A stretch of DNA of 30,721 nucleotides, taken from positions 1 to 30,721 of the IMG/VR virus record IMGVR_UViG_3300020182_000126; one strand, 5' to 3'. This document shows positions 1-6,267 of this stretch, in pieces (positions within the stretch are counted from its first letter, which is position 1; each line of letters starts with the position of its first letter). Below the pieces are notes generated by a model. It saw nothing but the letters and a program-made list of their open reading frames with translations, ran no database searches and was not told the DNA's origin. The translations under genes and the position numbers were made by a program. The stretch is from a virus.

Positions 1-74
1 TGTCTAATGCTATAGAACGAATTAGTGTAGCAATGACTGCTGTACGTATGAATGAATCAAAAGGAAAAAAATAA
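1..74 (+). CDS. 3' end of an unidentified upstream gene (partial)
   Basis: Only the last 23 codons are visible, in the frame starting at base 3, ending in TAA at 72-74. The peptide ends in ...RMNESKGKK. The stop overlaps the next ATG by one base (TAATG), the junction used repeatedly in this genome, which supports that it is a real coding end coupled to the next gene. Too little remains to name it. In T4 the gene 59/33/32 region lies in a comparable place, but nothing here supports gp59 specifically. Confidence 0.6.
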   Translation, partial: SNAIERISVAMTAVRMNESKGKK

Positions 75-322
75 TGTTGACACGTAATGAAATGATTAGT
101 CAATTGTTAAAAAAAGAATGCCGCGTAATATTTACCAAAGTTAATGGTGAAGAGCGTGATATGACTTGCACACTTATGGCAGAAGCGCTTCCAGCCAGAG
201 CAGCTACCTCAGATGAAAAAGCTGAGCACGGAGCGGTCAATGAAGAAACAATTCCAGTTTGGGATGTTAACAAGCAGGCATTTCGGTCCTTCCGTGTAGA
301 GAACGTGTTATCATTTACATGA
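74..322 (+). CDS. Small SH3-like beta-barrel protein (DUF2693/WYL_2 type)
   Basis: 82 residues. The pattern CRVIFTKVNGEERDMTCTL at residues 16-34, followed near the C-terminus by VWDVNKQAFRSFRVENV, matches the small T4-like phage family formerly called DUF2693 (Sm/SH3-like barrel). From memory this is a widespread accessory protein of T4-like phages with no settled function. A fold of this size could bind nucleic acid or peptide, but that is inference. The ATG overlaps the stop of the preceding gene (TAATG), so translation is probably coupled. A late promoter starts at base 323, immediately after the stop codon, so this gene belongs to the transcription unit upstream of it. Confidence 0.75.
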   Translation: MLTRNEMISQLLKKECRVIFTKVNGEERDMTCTLMAEALPARAATSDEKAEHGAVNEETIPVWDVNKQAFRSFRVENVLSFT

Positions 323-330
323 TATAAATA
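323..330 (+). promoter_or_regulatory. T4-type late promoter TATAAATA
   Basis: Exact TATAAATA directly after the stop codon of the preceding gene. With the T4 convention (element at -13 to -6), transcription would start near 336, leaving a 19-base leader that carries AGGGAG at 343-348 before the ATG at 355. Position, exact match and ribosome site all agree. Confidence 0.75.
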
Positions 331-354
331 GTTTTATACGATAGGGAGATCCAT

Positions 355-558
355 ATGTATTTAGATCCAGAGTTGGTTCAATGGGTAATTGTTGGAGGTG
401 CTACTCTTTGCGCTTTCATGATTGGTAGAGAATGGGGCAACAAAGATAAGAATGATCTGATTGAAGATACAATCACATACCTTTGTGAAGAAGGTTTCAT
501 TAAGTTTAATAAAAAAGCTGATGGTGAGATTGAAATAATTAGAATTGATGAAAAATAA
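355..558 (+). CDS. Small single-pass membrane protein, function unknown
   Basis: 67 residues. A hydrophobic stretch at about residues 8-25 (VQWVIVGGATLCAFMIG) can form one membrane helix. It is followed by a charged C-terminal region of about 40 residues rich in Asp, Glu and Lys. A strong AGGGAG ribosome site lies six bases before the ATG, and an exact late promoter lies 25 bases upstream. The likely role is a late-expressed inner-membrane protein with a cytoplasmic acidic tail. A lysis or superinfection-related function is possible but not shown. I do not recognise the family beyond its resemblance to small membrane proteins common in marine T4-like phages. Confidence 0.7.
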   Translation: MYLDPELVQWVIVGGATLCAFMIGREWGNKDKNDLIEDTITYLCEEGFIKFNKKADGEIEIIRIDEK

Positions 559-561
559 CTG

Positions 562-590
562 TTGACCTTTGGTTAATAATATGTTATAAT
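562..590 (+). promoter_or_regulatory. Sigma70-type promoter (TTGACC-17-TATAAT)
   Basis: The -35 TTGACC is at 562-567 and the -10 TATAAT at 585-590, separated by exactly 17 bp. The predicted start is near 597, with a GGAGG ribosome site at 605-609 and ATG at 617. Such a host-type promoter would let the gene at 617, and gp33 after it, be expressed before late promoters are active. Confidence 0.75.
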
Positions 591-616
591 AAGTTATACA
601 TTATGGAGGTGCCCAC

Positions 617-1201
617 ATGGCTCGTAAGATATTGACTGCTGAACAACAGGCTGCTAAAGTAGCTAAGATGAAAGCTACTAAAGCTGCTAACAAAGCTAAG
701 GCTTTAGAAGAGTTTGGATTAGCTACTAAGCCTGCTAAGAAAAAGTTTAAGAAGAAACGAACTATGACTGACGAGCAGAAGGCTGCTGCTAGTGAACGAC
801 TAGCTAAAGCTCGAGCTAAAAAAGGTCCATCTCAGAACAAGTTGATCGACGAAGGGGTTCGTAACCTCCCTGACGATAATCCACTATCGTTGGTCAACGT
901 TCGTTCTTGGATTAAAGAAAACAAAGAGTTGCTACAGGGCATTAAGTCTCTGAAGGACTCTAAGGATTCTAAAGAGCGAGAACAATATCAGAAGGTTGAG
1001 ACGTATGTTTCTAACCTTGAAGCTTACTTACGTAACGGAGTTTACTTAGATTTCTTCTACGGTTCTCGTATGCAGAATAAAATTAAATTGAGGGTCACTC
1101 ATATGGCATACAATAGCGATGGTACACCTAAGCGTTCTGCAGGCCATTGGTATCCAGACATTGGACTTTACACACAGGAGATGTTTAATAATAATGATTG
1201 A
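617..1201 (+). CDS. Lysine-rich, histone-like N-terminus protein, function unknown
   Basis: 194 residues. Residues 1 to about 72 are extremely rich in Lys and Ala, with heptad-like runs (QQAAKVAKMKATKAANKAKA, then KPAKKKFKKKR), resembling histone-H1-like or nucleic-acid-binding tails. Residues about 88-194 look folded (VRSWIKENKELL, helical; then EAYLRNGVYLDFFYGSRM and a C-terminal GHWYPDIGLYTQEMF). A good GGAGG site sits seven bases before the ATG, under a near-perfect host-type promoter. Its 3' end overlaps the gp33 start by eight bases, so the two are probably co-translated, which suggests a role near transcription or replication. A similar gene next to gp33 is common in T4-like marine phages, as I recall, but has no assigned function. 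Confidence 0.75.
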   Translation: MARKILTAEQQAAKVAKMKATKAANKAKALEEFGLATKPAKKKFKKKRTMTDEQKAAASERLAKARAKKGPSQNKLIDEGVRNLPDDNPLSLVNVRSWIKENKELLQGIKSLKDSKDSKEREQYQKVETYVSNLEAYLRNGVYLDFFYGSRMQNKIKLRVTHMAYNSDGTPKRSAGHWYPDIGLYTQEMFNNND

Positions 1202-1436
1202 AGCAAAAGAGGATAAGCAGTTCCTAACAAAGGCAAAGTTTGCCAAGCTAATTGAGGGGACAGTCACGAAGAAGCGATTGTCCTACATGGATGCAGTAAT
1301 ACATCTATGCGAATCATACGAAGTTGAACTGGAGGAAGTTCGTAAGTTCATCTCTCCAGTGATAAAGAATAAGTTGGAAGCTGAAGCTATGCGGCTCAAC
1401 TTTTTACCAAGAGTCAATGAACTACCTATTGACTAA
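1194..1436 (+). CDS. 33: gp33, late-promoter transcription co-activator
   Basis: 80 residues from the ATG at 1194. The core YMDAVIHLCESYEVELEEV, followed by KNKLEAEAMRLNFLPR, matches the conserved helical region of T4 gp33. In T4, gp33 bridges RNA polymerase (beta flap) and the sliding clamp gp45 and, with the sigma-like gp55, activates TATAAATA late promoters. T4 gp33 is 112 residues, so this is the short form. The frame is open upstream to 1119, but that part lies inside the previous gene and has no family similarity, so the start at 1194 (overlapping the previous stop) is preferred. The exact late promoters in the window are the expected targets. The -35 box of the gp32 promoter overlaps the end of this gene. 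Confidence 0.85.
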   Translation: MIEAKEDKQFLTKAKFAKLIEGTVTKKRLSYMDAVIHLCESYEVELEEVRKFISPVIKNKLEAEAMRLNFLPRVNELPID

Positions 1437-1457
1437 TACTAAATAGTGCTTTATAAT
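1429..1457 (+). promoter_or_regulatory. Sigma70-type promoter of gp32 (TTGACT-17-TATAAT)
   Basis: The -35 TTGACT at 1429-1434 covers the last codons and stop of gp33. The -10 TATAAT is at 1452-1457, with 17 bp between them. The predicted start near 1464 gives a leader of about 35 bases with CGGAG at 1486-1490 and ATG at 1499. This gives gp32 its own host-polymerase promoter. Confidence 0.75.
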
Positions 1458-1498
1458 GATACACACATACAAACATATAAACATACGGAGAATAAAAT

Positions 1499-2425
1499 AT
1501 GTCATTCGCAAATCTAAAGCGTAACAAAACAGATCTATCTAAACTAGTTGAGACTGCACAAGCAGCAGCTGGTGGGTCAAACACTAAGCGTCAATCTGAC
1601 GATCCTCGCTTCTGGCAGCCAACACGTGATAAGGCTGGTAACGGTTATGCTGTTATTCGGTTCTTACCTGGTGATGCAGAAGCAGCCACACCCTGGGTAC
1701 GTTATTGGGATCATGCATTCAAAGGACCATCTGGTCAATGGTATATCGAAAAGTCTTTGACTTCTATCGGTCAGCAAGATCCTTTGTCAGAGTTAAACTC
1801 ACAAATGTGGAACTCAGGCATTGAAGCTGACAAGACTACTGTACGTAATCGTAAGCGTAACTTACGCTATGTTGCTAATGTACTAATCGTATCAGATCCA
1901 TCTTCACCTGAGAACGAAGGCCAAGTGAAACTATATCGCTTTGGTAAGAAGATCTTTGATAAGATTATGGACTCTATGCAGCCTCAGTTTCCTGATGAGA
2001 AGCCTGTCAACCCATTTGATATGTGGGAAGGTGCAGACTTTACTATTAAGATTCGTAAGGTTGAAGGATATCCTAACTATGATGCATCTACGTTCAAAGG
2101 ACCGACACCTGTAAATGGTTCCGACGATGAGCTAGAAGCTATCTACAACAAGCAGCATGTGATGGCTGAGTTTACAGATCCTAAAGAGTACAAGAGCTAT
2201 GCAGACTTGCAGAAACGTCTTGCTACTGTATTGGGTGAGCAAGCTCCTCGTCCTACTATGAAGCAAGAAGCGGCTTTGGAACTCAATGATGAGATCCCTA
2301 CGTTTGATTCTACACCTGCTCCAACAGCACCTGCTGCAGCTCCTGCACCAATTACGACTGCAGAGTCATCTATGTCTGATGATGATACTATGTCGTACTT
2401 TGCTAAGTTGGCTGCTGACGACTAG
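1499..2425 (+). CDS. 32: gp32, single-stranded DNA-binding protein
   Basis: 308 residues (T4 gp32 is 301). Residues 7-11 (KRNKT) correspond to the basic N-terminal 'LAST'-type motif used for cooperative binding. The core has GYAVIRFLPG near residue 50 and WYIEKSLTSIGQQDP near residue 82, followed by an OB-fold region up to about 225. The C-terminus is a flexible Pro/Ala/Thr stretch plus an acidic tail (SMSDDDTMSYF...ADD), the part that in T4 contacts replication and recombination partners. The protein contains no cysteine, so the T4 zinc site (H64, C77, C87, C90) is absent; marine T4-like phages commonly show this. It coats ssDNA in replication, recombination and repair. It has its own promoter and converges on the minus-strand operon with a two-base gap. 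Confidence 0.95.
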   Translation: MSFANLKRNKTDLSKLVETAQAAAGGSNTKRQSDDPRFWQPTRDKAGNGYAVIRFLPGDAEAATPWVRYWDHAFKGPSGQWYIEKSLTSIGQQDPLSELNSQMWNSGIEADKTTVRNRKRNLRYVANVLIVSDPSSPENEGQVKLYRFGKKIFDKIMDSMQPQFPDEKPVNPFDMWEGADFTIKIRKVEGYPNYDASTFKGPTPVNGSDDELEAIYNKQHVMAEFTDPKEYKSYADLQKRLATVLGEQAPRPTMKQEAALELNDEIPTFDSTPAPTAPAAAPAPITTAESSMSDDDTMSYFAKLAADD

Positions 2426-2427
2426 TA

Positions 2428-4191
2428 CTAAGGACCTATAATATTGAAGCCTCCACCATTGAGATTATCAGAGGTGGGGGTTTCATTTGCAACGATTAAC
2501 GAGCTACTAGAATTGTTCACAACACTACTGTCTACAATTACAGGAGTTGTTCCACCCATCCGGGCAGCAGCATTAGCAGTTACACTATTAAGTTTTTCTC
2601 CAGAGAATACATTTACCAATTCACTTATGAAATAATCTACAGCCTTTTGAGTCTTTGTCGATATATTAAGAACCGTTTTATTAGCTTCACCCTCACCAAT
2701 ACCGGTTGCAGAGCTAAATCTTTCTTCTAAGTTCATTGCACCTCCGTAAACCCTCTCTCCAGAGTTCATTCTACCTAATGAACCGTCTGGAAGACTATAC
2801 TGCTTCTCTTTTATACCTCTCGCCCAGTTAGATATATCCTCAACCATGGTTACTGCTCCAGTAATTATCTGTGCTACAGCTGAGACAGACGCTTCTCCTG
2901 AAGTAACAACTCTTCCTTCATTTTCTGCTTTTAAGCGAGCTCGTTCAATACCAGATGTTCCTTCAAGGAAGAAAGCAGCATATCCTAAAGCCTTGCCAGT
3001 ACCTCTAAGAAGTTTATTAGCAGCTCCTTTTCTAGTTGCTGTTGATCTAATCGAATCAACTTGCTCTAACACATCAGTAGCTTTTAAGAACATTGTGGGT
3101 TTGCCTATAGCTCTAAACCTAATACCCTTACCCGTATCTACAGCTTCATATCCTGCCTTTGCCAAATCGTCAGCGTAAGAAGGTGATATTAATTTTAAAG
3201 CAGCTTTTTGTGAAGGTGTATTTGCAACATTAGATATAGTGGCAGCAAATGGAGCACGAGGAACCTTTACAACTGAACCACCTTGGCCTGTTCTAACTGT
3301 TCTACCAGAAGCTACTGGATCTCCCATTTGAGGCAGATCAGTTATATCAAACCCATTCATAGAACTTAATAAACCTCTTTGAGCTCTATTGCTACCCAAT
3401 CTTGCCAACCTATTCAATCGCTTCTGTTCTTTTACATATTCTTTTTGCAATTGCTTTTTGCTTTGAATGTCAGCTTTGTTCCCTCGCTCAATTTGCTCTA
3501 ACTCTATACGAGCTTTACGAGCAGCACGGTATTCTTTTTCAGCCAACTCTTTAGCTTGAAATTTAGCATCAGCGTCTAGTGCATTAGCATTTAATACACT
3601 TCTATTTTTGAATGATTTGGCAGCTTCTTGAAATCGCTGTTGTCTAAACTTCTCTTCTCTTAAAGCAGCTTTTCTATCAGCTTGTATTTTTTTCTGATTT
3701 TCAATAATCTCTGCGCGTTCAGCTTTTACTCTTTTTGCTTCCGCTCCCTCAGCTCTTGCTAAATCTTTTATAGCAAGTCTGTTCATCTTTCGTTGAGTGT
3801 CTAAATTATCAGCTAACGCGTTTTGTATTGCTTTACCTGTTGCGTACATTGTAGTGAAAATAGCTTTCCTAAACACAAACCCAGCTGCAGCGAGTATACC
3901 CTTCACTATCGCCATAGGAGTTAGTCCAGCTAAAAAAGCGAGGGGGTTAAACTTTGATGCAGCTGCACCCACACCTGCTAGTATTCCCTTTCCGCCTCCA
4001 CGTGTGGGTAACTTTCTATTCCTATCGAGCTTATCCTCTAAACTATCCAATCGAGATCGCTCTTGAATGGAGAAAAACCTAGTAAAGTTTTTATCAAGAT
4101 TGTCTAAGCTCTTGTTAGCCTCATCTTGATTCTTAATTATGGTTCCGTTATCTTCTTGGATACGAACTGCTAATTCGGATATACTAGTCAT
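2428..4191 (-). CDS. Tape-measure-like tail protein (gp29-type), putative
   Basis: 587 residues, almost the length of T4 gp29 (590), the tail-length protein. Residues 1-60 are charged and helical (SLEDKLDRNRK). Residues about 68-118 are hydrophobic and glycine-rich (GILAGVGAAAS, PLAFLAGL, MAIVKGILAAAGFVF), as in tape-measure membrane segments. Residues about 130-275 form a long Lys/Glu/Arg/Ala coiled coil. The rest is mixed, with a Gly-rich end. It is not an alignment-level match from memory; the call rests on architecture, length and position directly downstream of gp26 and its frameshift extension, where T4 has 26-51-27-28-29. Its GGA ribosome site overlaps the TAG of the frameshift extension, five bases before the ATG, implying coupling. 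Alternative: another internal virion protein. Confidence 0.6.
   Translation of the reverse strand: MTSISELAVRIQEDNGTIIKNQDEANKSLDNLDKNFTRFFSIQERSRLDSLEDKLDRNRKLPTRGGGKGILAGVGAAASKFNPLAFLAGLTPMAIVKGILAAAGFVFRKAIFTTMYATGKAIQNALADNLDTQRKMNRLAIKDLARAEGAEAKRVKAERAEIIENQKKIQADRKAALREEKFRQQRFQEAAKSFKNRSVLNANALDADAKFQAKELAEKEYRAARKARIELEQIERGNKADIQSKKQLQKEYVKEQKRLNRLARLGSNRAQRGLLSSMNGFDITDLPQMGDPVASGRTVRTGQGGSVVKVPRAPFAATISNVANTPSQKAALKLISPSYADDLAKAGYEAVDTGKGIRFRAIGKPTMFLKATDVLEQVDSIRSTATRKGAANKLLRGTGKALGYAAFFLEGTSGIERARLKAENEGRVVTSGEASVSAVAQIITGAVTMVEDISNWARGIKEKQYSLPDGSLGRMNSGERVYGGAMNLEERFSSATGIGEGEANKTVLNISTKTQKAVDYFISELVNVFSGEKLNSVTANAAARMGGTTPVIVDSSVVNNSSSSLIVANETPTSDNLNGGGFNIIGP
2447..2483 (+). 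terminator. Candidate rho-independent terminator after gp32
   Basis: On plus-strand RNA, CCTCCACC (2450-2457) pairs with GGTGGGGG (2473-2480), with one T-G wobble and a 15-base loop. Three further pairs (AAG with TTT, one wobble) extend it to 11 bp, followed by TTTCATTT. It lies 22 bases past the gp32 stop but inside the 3' end of the convergent tape-measure gene, where it encodes a glycine-rich C-terminus. The U tract is imperfect. Confidence 0.4.
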
Positions 4192-4196
4192 GTTTC

Positions 4197-5092
4197 CTAC
4201 TTTTCTTGTGCTTGACGCTGCATTTCTAAATGGTTAATAAGCATTGTAACGTATATTTCCCTTTCCCAAGGTAGCATTGTATTTAAATCGTTTAGCGAGT
4301 AATTATGATTTTCCATTAGTAAGAAATTGGTTTCATAAAAATTAGCTAGCGTTTCATGGGAAAGGGCTACTCGAAAAAATCCTGTAACCCTGCTAATGTG
4401 TATTTATTGTCAGTCTCACATTTACTACATTTAAATTCTATTTCTTTTACAATCGTTGGTGTGTTTTCCACAAAGGTTCTTAATGAACTAAACTGATTTG
4501 CTGTCAGTGACTCAACAAAATTTGTTAATTCTTCTTTAGTTGAATCTACAGCAAGTAGTCTTTCGTCCTCCGTGCATACAGCTTCAATACAACTTATAAC
4601 TGTACTGAACATTTGTTCTGCAAAGGAAGAAGGATCAATTATTGCGGTGTTGGATATAGCCTCCTTGTAAGGCAGATGCCTCATTTCAATTGATATATCT
4701 TCTGTTATTGATATGTTTCTCGACTCCCTATCAAAGACTTCCACTTCTATACTATCTAAAGCTACAGATGTCTCTGTGACGTGATCACAATCATCTGATT
4801 GACAGATAAGATGCATTGCAATTGTTTCTCCAACAGACTTGGATCTAATTTGAGTAAATAAGTATTCGATGTCATATACAGTTAATAAATCAACATTAAC
4901 GTTGTCTGTATTTAAACATTCGGTTATAAGATTTACAGTCGCATTAAGTATCTGCTTTTCATCTTGTGATTCCAGAGCAATTAATAAAACTTTTTCTTCT
5001 TTTACCAAGTAAGGTCTGTATTGAGTTTTAACTCCGCTAGAGGGAATAACAACATCATATCTTGAGATGTCTGTTAGTTGGGGTAGTGCCAT
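4197..5092 (-). CDS. gp26 with predicted -1 frameshift extension (gp26-gp51-like fusion, 298 aa)
   Basis: This is the predicted longer product of the gp26 gene. Reading runs in frame 0 from 5092 to the slippery site at 4373-4379, shifts -1, and continues for 58 residues to TAG at 4197-4199. The extension begins RVALSHETLANF, continues through NHNYSLNDLNTMLPWERE and ends in a Gln-rich helix (EMQRQAQEK). It has no strong start codon of its own with a ribosome site: its first in-frame ATG is 20 codons in, leaving 39 residues. Its coherent amino-acid content, ending right before the tape-measure ATG, argues for translation. By analogy with lambda gpGT and P2 E+E', the fusion would be a tail-assembly chaperone holding the tape measure. 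By T4 gene order it replaces gp51, the hub-assembly factor absent from the mature T4 virion. Use of the frameshift is inferred from sequence only. Confidence 0.7.
4259..4366 (-). promoter_or_regulatory. Predicted frameshift-stimulating long-range RNA stem
   Basis: On the minus strand, CCCTTTCCCA (4366-4357) starts six bases after the slippery heptamer and is perfectly complementary to TGGGAAAGGG (4268-4259). This gives a 10-bp stem enclosing 88 bases. The spacer length is within the usual 5-9 bases for -1 frameshift stimulators. The 3' arm lies in the codons of the LPWERE motif. Confidence 0.6.
4367..5092 (-). CDS. 26: gp26, baseplate hub / tail assembly protein (T4_baseplate family)
   Basis: 241 residues (T4 gp26 is 208). 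The order of features (N-terminal MALPQLTD; KEEKVLLIALES near residue 32; LLTVYDIEYLFTQIRSKSVGE near 69-89; C-terminal CSKCETDNKYTLAGLQDFFE) matches the T4 gp26-type baseplate family. Four cysteines form two pairs, C97-x4-C102 (then H104) and C222-x2-C225, a possible zinc ribbon. In T4, gp26 is needed for hub assembly. Here the gene sits just before a tape-measure-like gene, and its end carries a frameshift signal, so it may be the short form of a tail-assembly chaperone. AAGGATG about nine bases before the ATG serves as ribosome site. The gp19-like gene ends 16 bases upstream. Confidence 0.85.
   Translation of the reverse strand: MALPQLTDISRYDVVIPSSGVKTQYRPYLVKEEKVLLIALESQDEKQILNATVNLITECLNTDNVNVDLLTVYDIEYLFTQIRSKSVGETIAMHLICQSDDCDHVTETSVALDSIEVEVFDRESRNISITEDISIEMRHLPYKEAISNTAIIDPSSFAEQMFSTVISCIEAVCTEDERLLAVDSTKEELTNFVESLTANQFSSLRTFVENTPTIVKEIEFKCSKCETDNKYTLAGLQDFFE
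4373..4379 (-). other. Slippery heptamer T TTT TTC for -1 frameshifting
   Basis: In the gp26 frame the codons read GAT TTT TTC GAG TAG, giving the canonical X XXY YYZ pattern (U UUU UUC) two codons before the stop. After a -1 slip, the next codon is CGA and the frame stays open for 58 residues. Confidence 0.75.
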
Positions 5093-5108
5093 GATTTAAT
5101 CATCCTTA

Positions 5109-5678
5109 TTATTTTGAAGTCCAATTTGTATATGAAAGCTGGACACTGAGCTTGACTAGTCCATCAAGCTCATTAGTAAATTCAATCGAGTTCATTGTTG
5201 TTGGGAAAGCATCTAATAGCGTACATTCATACACTATCGATTCTCTTGTAGTTATATCTAGGTCTAGATTCAATCCAAAGATTTTATCTATAGGGAAATC
5301 AAATGCCATTCCCTTTTTAAGTTGCTTCACTCTCACTTGCTTAGTAAATTCGTTAGCATAGCCTATTTCGTAAGTGTCTTGATTAACAACTTTATTCTGC
5401 CACGTCTCAAAATACTTTCTTATGTTATAGTCATTCATAACATGAAAGGTTAGGTTGATATCATCCGAAGCAAATCCATTAGGCATCTTGCGAGCCTTCA
5501 TGCCAATCAATCTTTCCTGAGTCATTATCTGTCTACCAGGCATGTTGACATTGGTGCAAAGCACATTTAGCTCTCTTGTATCGTATACTCCCAACGAAGG
5601 TAACTCTACTAAGAATTGATTAGCAGAAGCTAATCCTCTACCTTTACTTACTGCAGCTTTCAATTGGTTTACACTCAT
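5109..5678 (-). CDS. gp19-fold tail tube protein (possible gp54-type tube initiator)
   Basis: 189 residues. The N-terminus LASANQFLVELPSLG, then NVLCTNVNMPGRQIMTQERLIG near residue 38 and DINLTFHVMNDYNIRKYFETWQ near 73, are typical of the T4 gp19 tail-tube family (beta-barrel that stacks as hexamers). The main tube gene of T4-like phages normally lies beside the sheath gene gp18, which is not here. This copy among baseplate and completion genes is therefore more likely a tube-initiating or hub ring protein (the role of T4 gp54) than the major tube subunit. That distinction is inference. The ATG overlaps the preceding stop (ATGA), with AGGAAG before it. Confidence 0.7.
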   Translation of the reverse strand: MSVNQLKAAVSKGRGLASANQFLVELPSLGVYDTRELNVLCTNVNMPGRQIMTQERLIGMKARKMPNGFASDDINLTFHVMNDYNIRKYFETWQNKVVNQDTYEIGYANEFTKQVRVKQLKKGMAFDFPIDKIFGLNLDLDITTRESIVYECTLLDAFPTTMNSIEFTNELDGLVKLSVQLSYTNWTSK

Positions 5679-6262
5679 CTGATCATCTTCCTTGAATCGG
5701 TATACACTTGGCCACCACTACCCTTTTGCCATGAAGCCATTGGAAGAAATGTTGCGATCTCCCATTCTGGAGCTGGGACAATAGCAAATTTGCTTTTAAC
5801 TTGAGCTGTTAGGTAATGCTTATAGCAAGGAGCAAAGTACTTCATCCGAGCTGATTTCTTTAGATAGTTGTACGATACAGCAAACCTTGTCTTCTCATCG
5901 TACGCTTTATTAGTTGTATTATCCAACAACCCATCTAGGAACTTAGCTCTTAGTGTGGGAGGTAGATAATGTAAGTTCAAACCATAGAACCCACCAGGAG
6001 CTGAATCAACAACAATTGTGAGTGGGAAAGAGTCATAGTATGGTAACTTGTCTCTCGTCTTTGGTTGATAAAAGAACATAGCCATGGCACCAGGTTGAAA
6101 CTCACCAGCCAACTCGATTGGTTCTTCTTTCATAATTGCATTACGATTGACACGTCTCATTGACTGGGCCTTTTTACGGAACCATTCTCTGGACTCTTGG
6201 GTACGAGGTGTAATACCTTTACGAAAGGCTTCCATCTCTAGTGTTTGAAATAAATTGCTCAT
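5675..6262 (-). CDS. gp2-like virion completion protein (DNA end protector type), tentative
   Basis: 195 residues. The N-terminal helix (SREWFRKKAQSMRRVNRNAIM near residues 24-44) is followed by a beta domain with AMFFYQPKTRDKLPYYDSFP near residue 60 and GFYGLNLHYLPPTLRAKFLDGL near 91-112. I recognise this as a protein conserved in T4-like phages and recall the name gp2/DNA end protector for such sequences, but T4 gp2 is longer (274 residues) and I cannot check. In T4, gene 2 lies next to gene 4/50; here it directly follows gp4 in the same operon, which fits. In that role it would cap packaged DNA ends against RecBCD and help join head to tail. The ATG has no good ribosome site, and a late promoter ends five bases upstream. 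Confidence 0.5.
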   Translation of the reverse strand: MSNLFQTLEMEAFRKGITPRTQESREWFRKKAQSMRRVNRNAIMKEEPIELAGEFQPGAMAMFFYQPKTRDKLPYYDSFPLTIVVDSAPGGFYGLNLHYLPPTLRAKFLDGLLDNTTNKAYDEKTRFAVSYNYLKKSARMKYFAPCYKHYLTAQVKSKFAIVPAPEWEIATFLPMASWQKGSGGQVYTDSRKMIR

Positions 6263-6267
6263 GTGCT

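Noticed and set aside
1119-1193. Upstream extension of the gp33 reading frame
   Set aside because: It lies inside the previous gene and encodes residues with no gp33 similarity; the ATG at 1194 begins the recognisable protein.
4197-4316. Independent small gene of 39 residues starting at the internal ATG of the -1 ORF
   Set aside because: The frame is coherent well before this ATG back to the slippery site, and no strong ribosome site precedes it; a frameshift extension explains the whole ORF better, though internal initiation cannot be excluded.
4402-4409. AATAAATA-like element on the minus strand inside the gp26 end
   Set aside because: One mismatch to the late consensus, inside codons, and the downstream gene looks translationally coupled; not enough to call a promoter.
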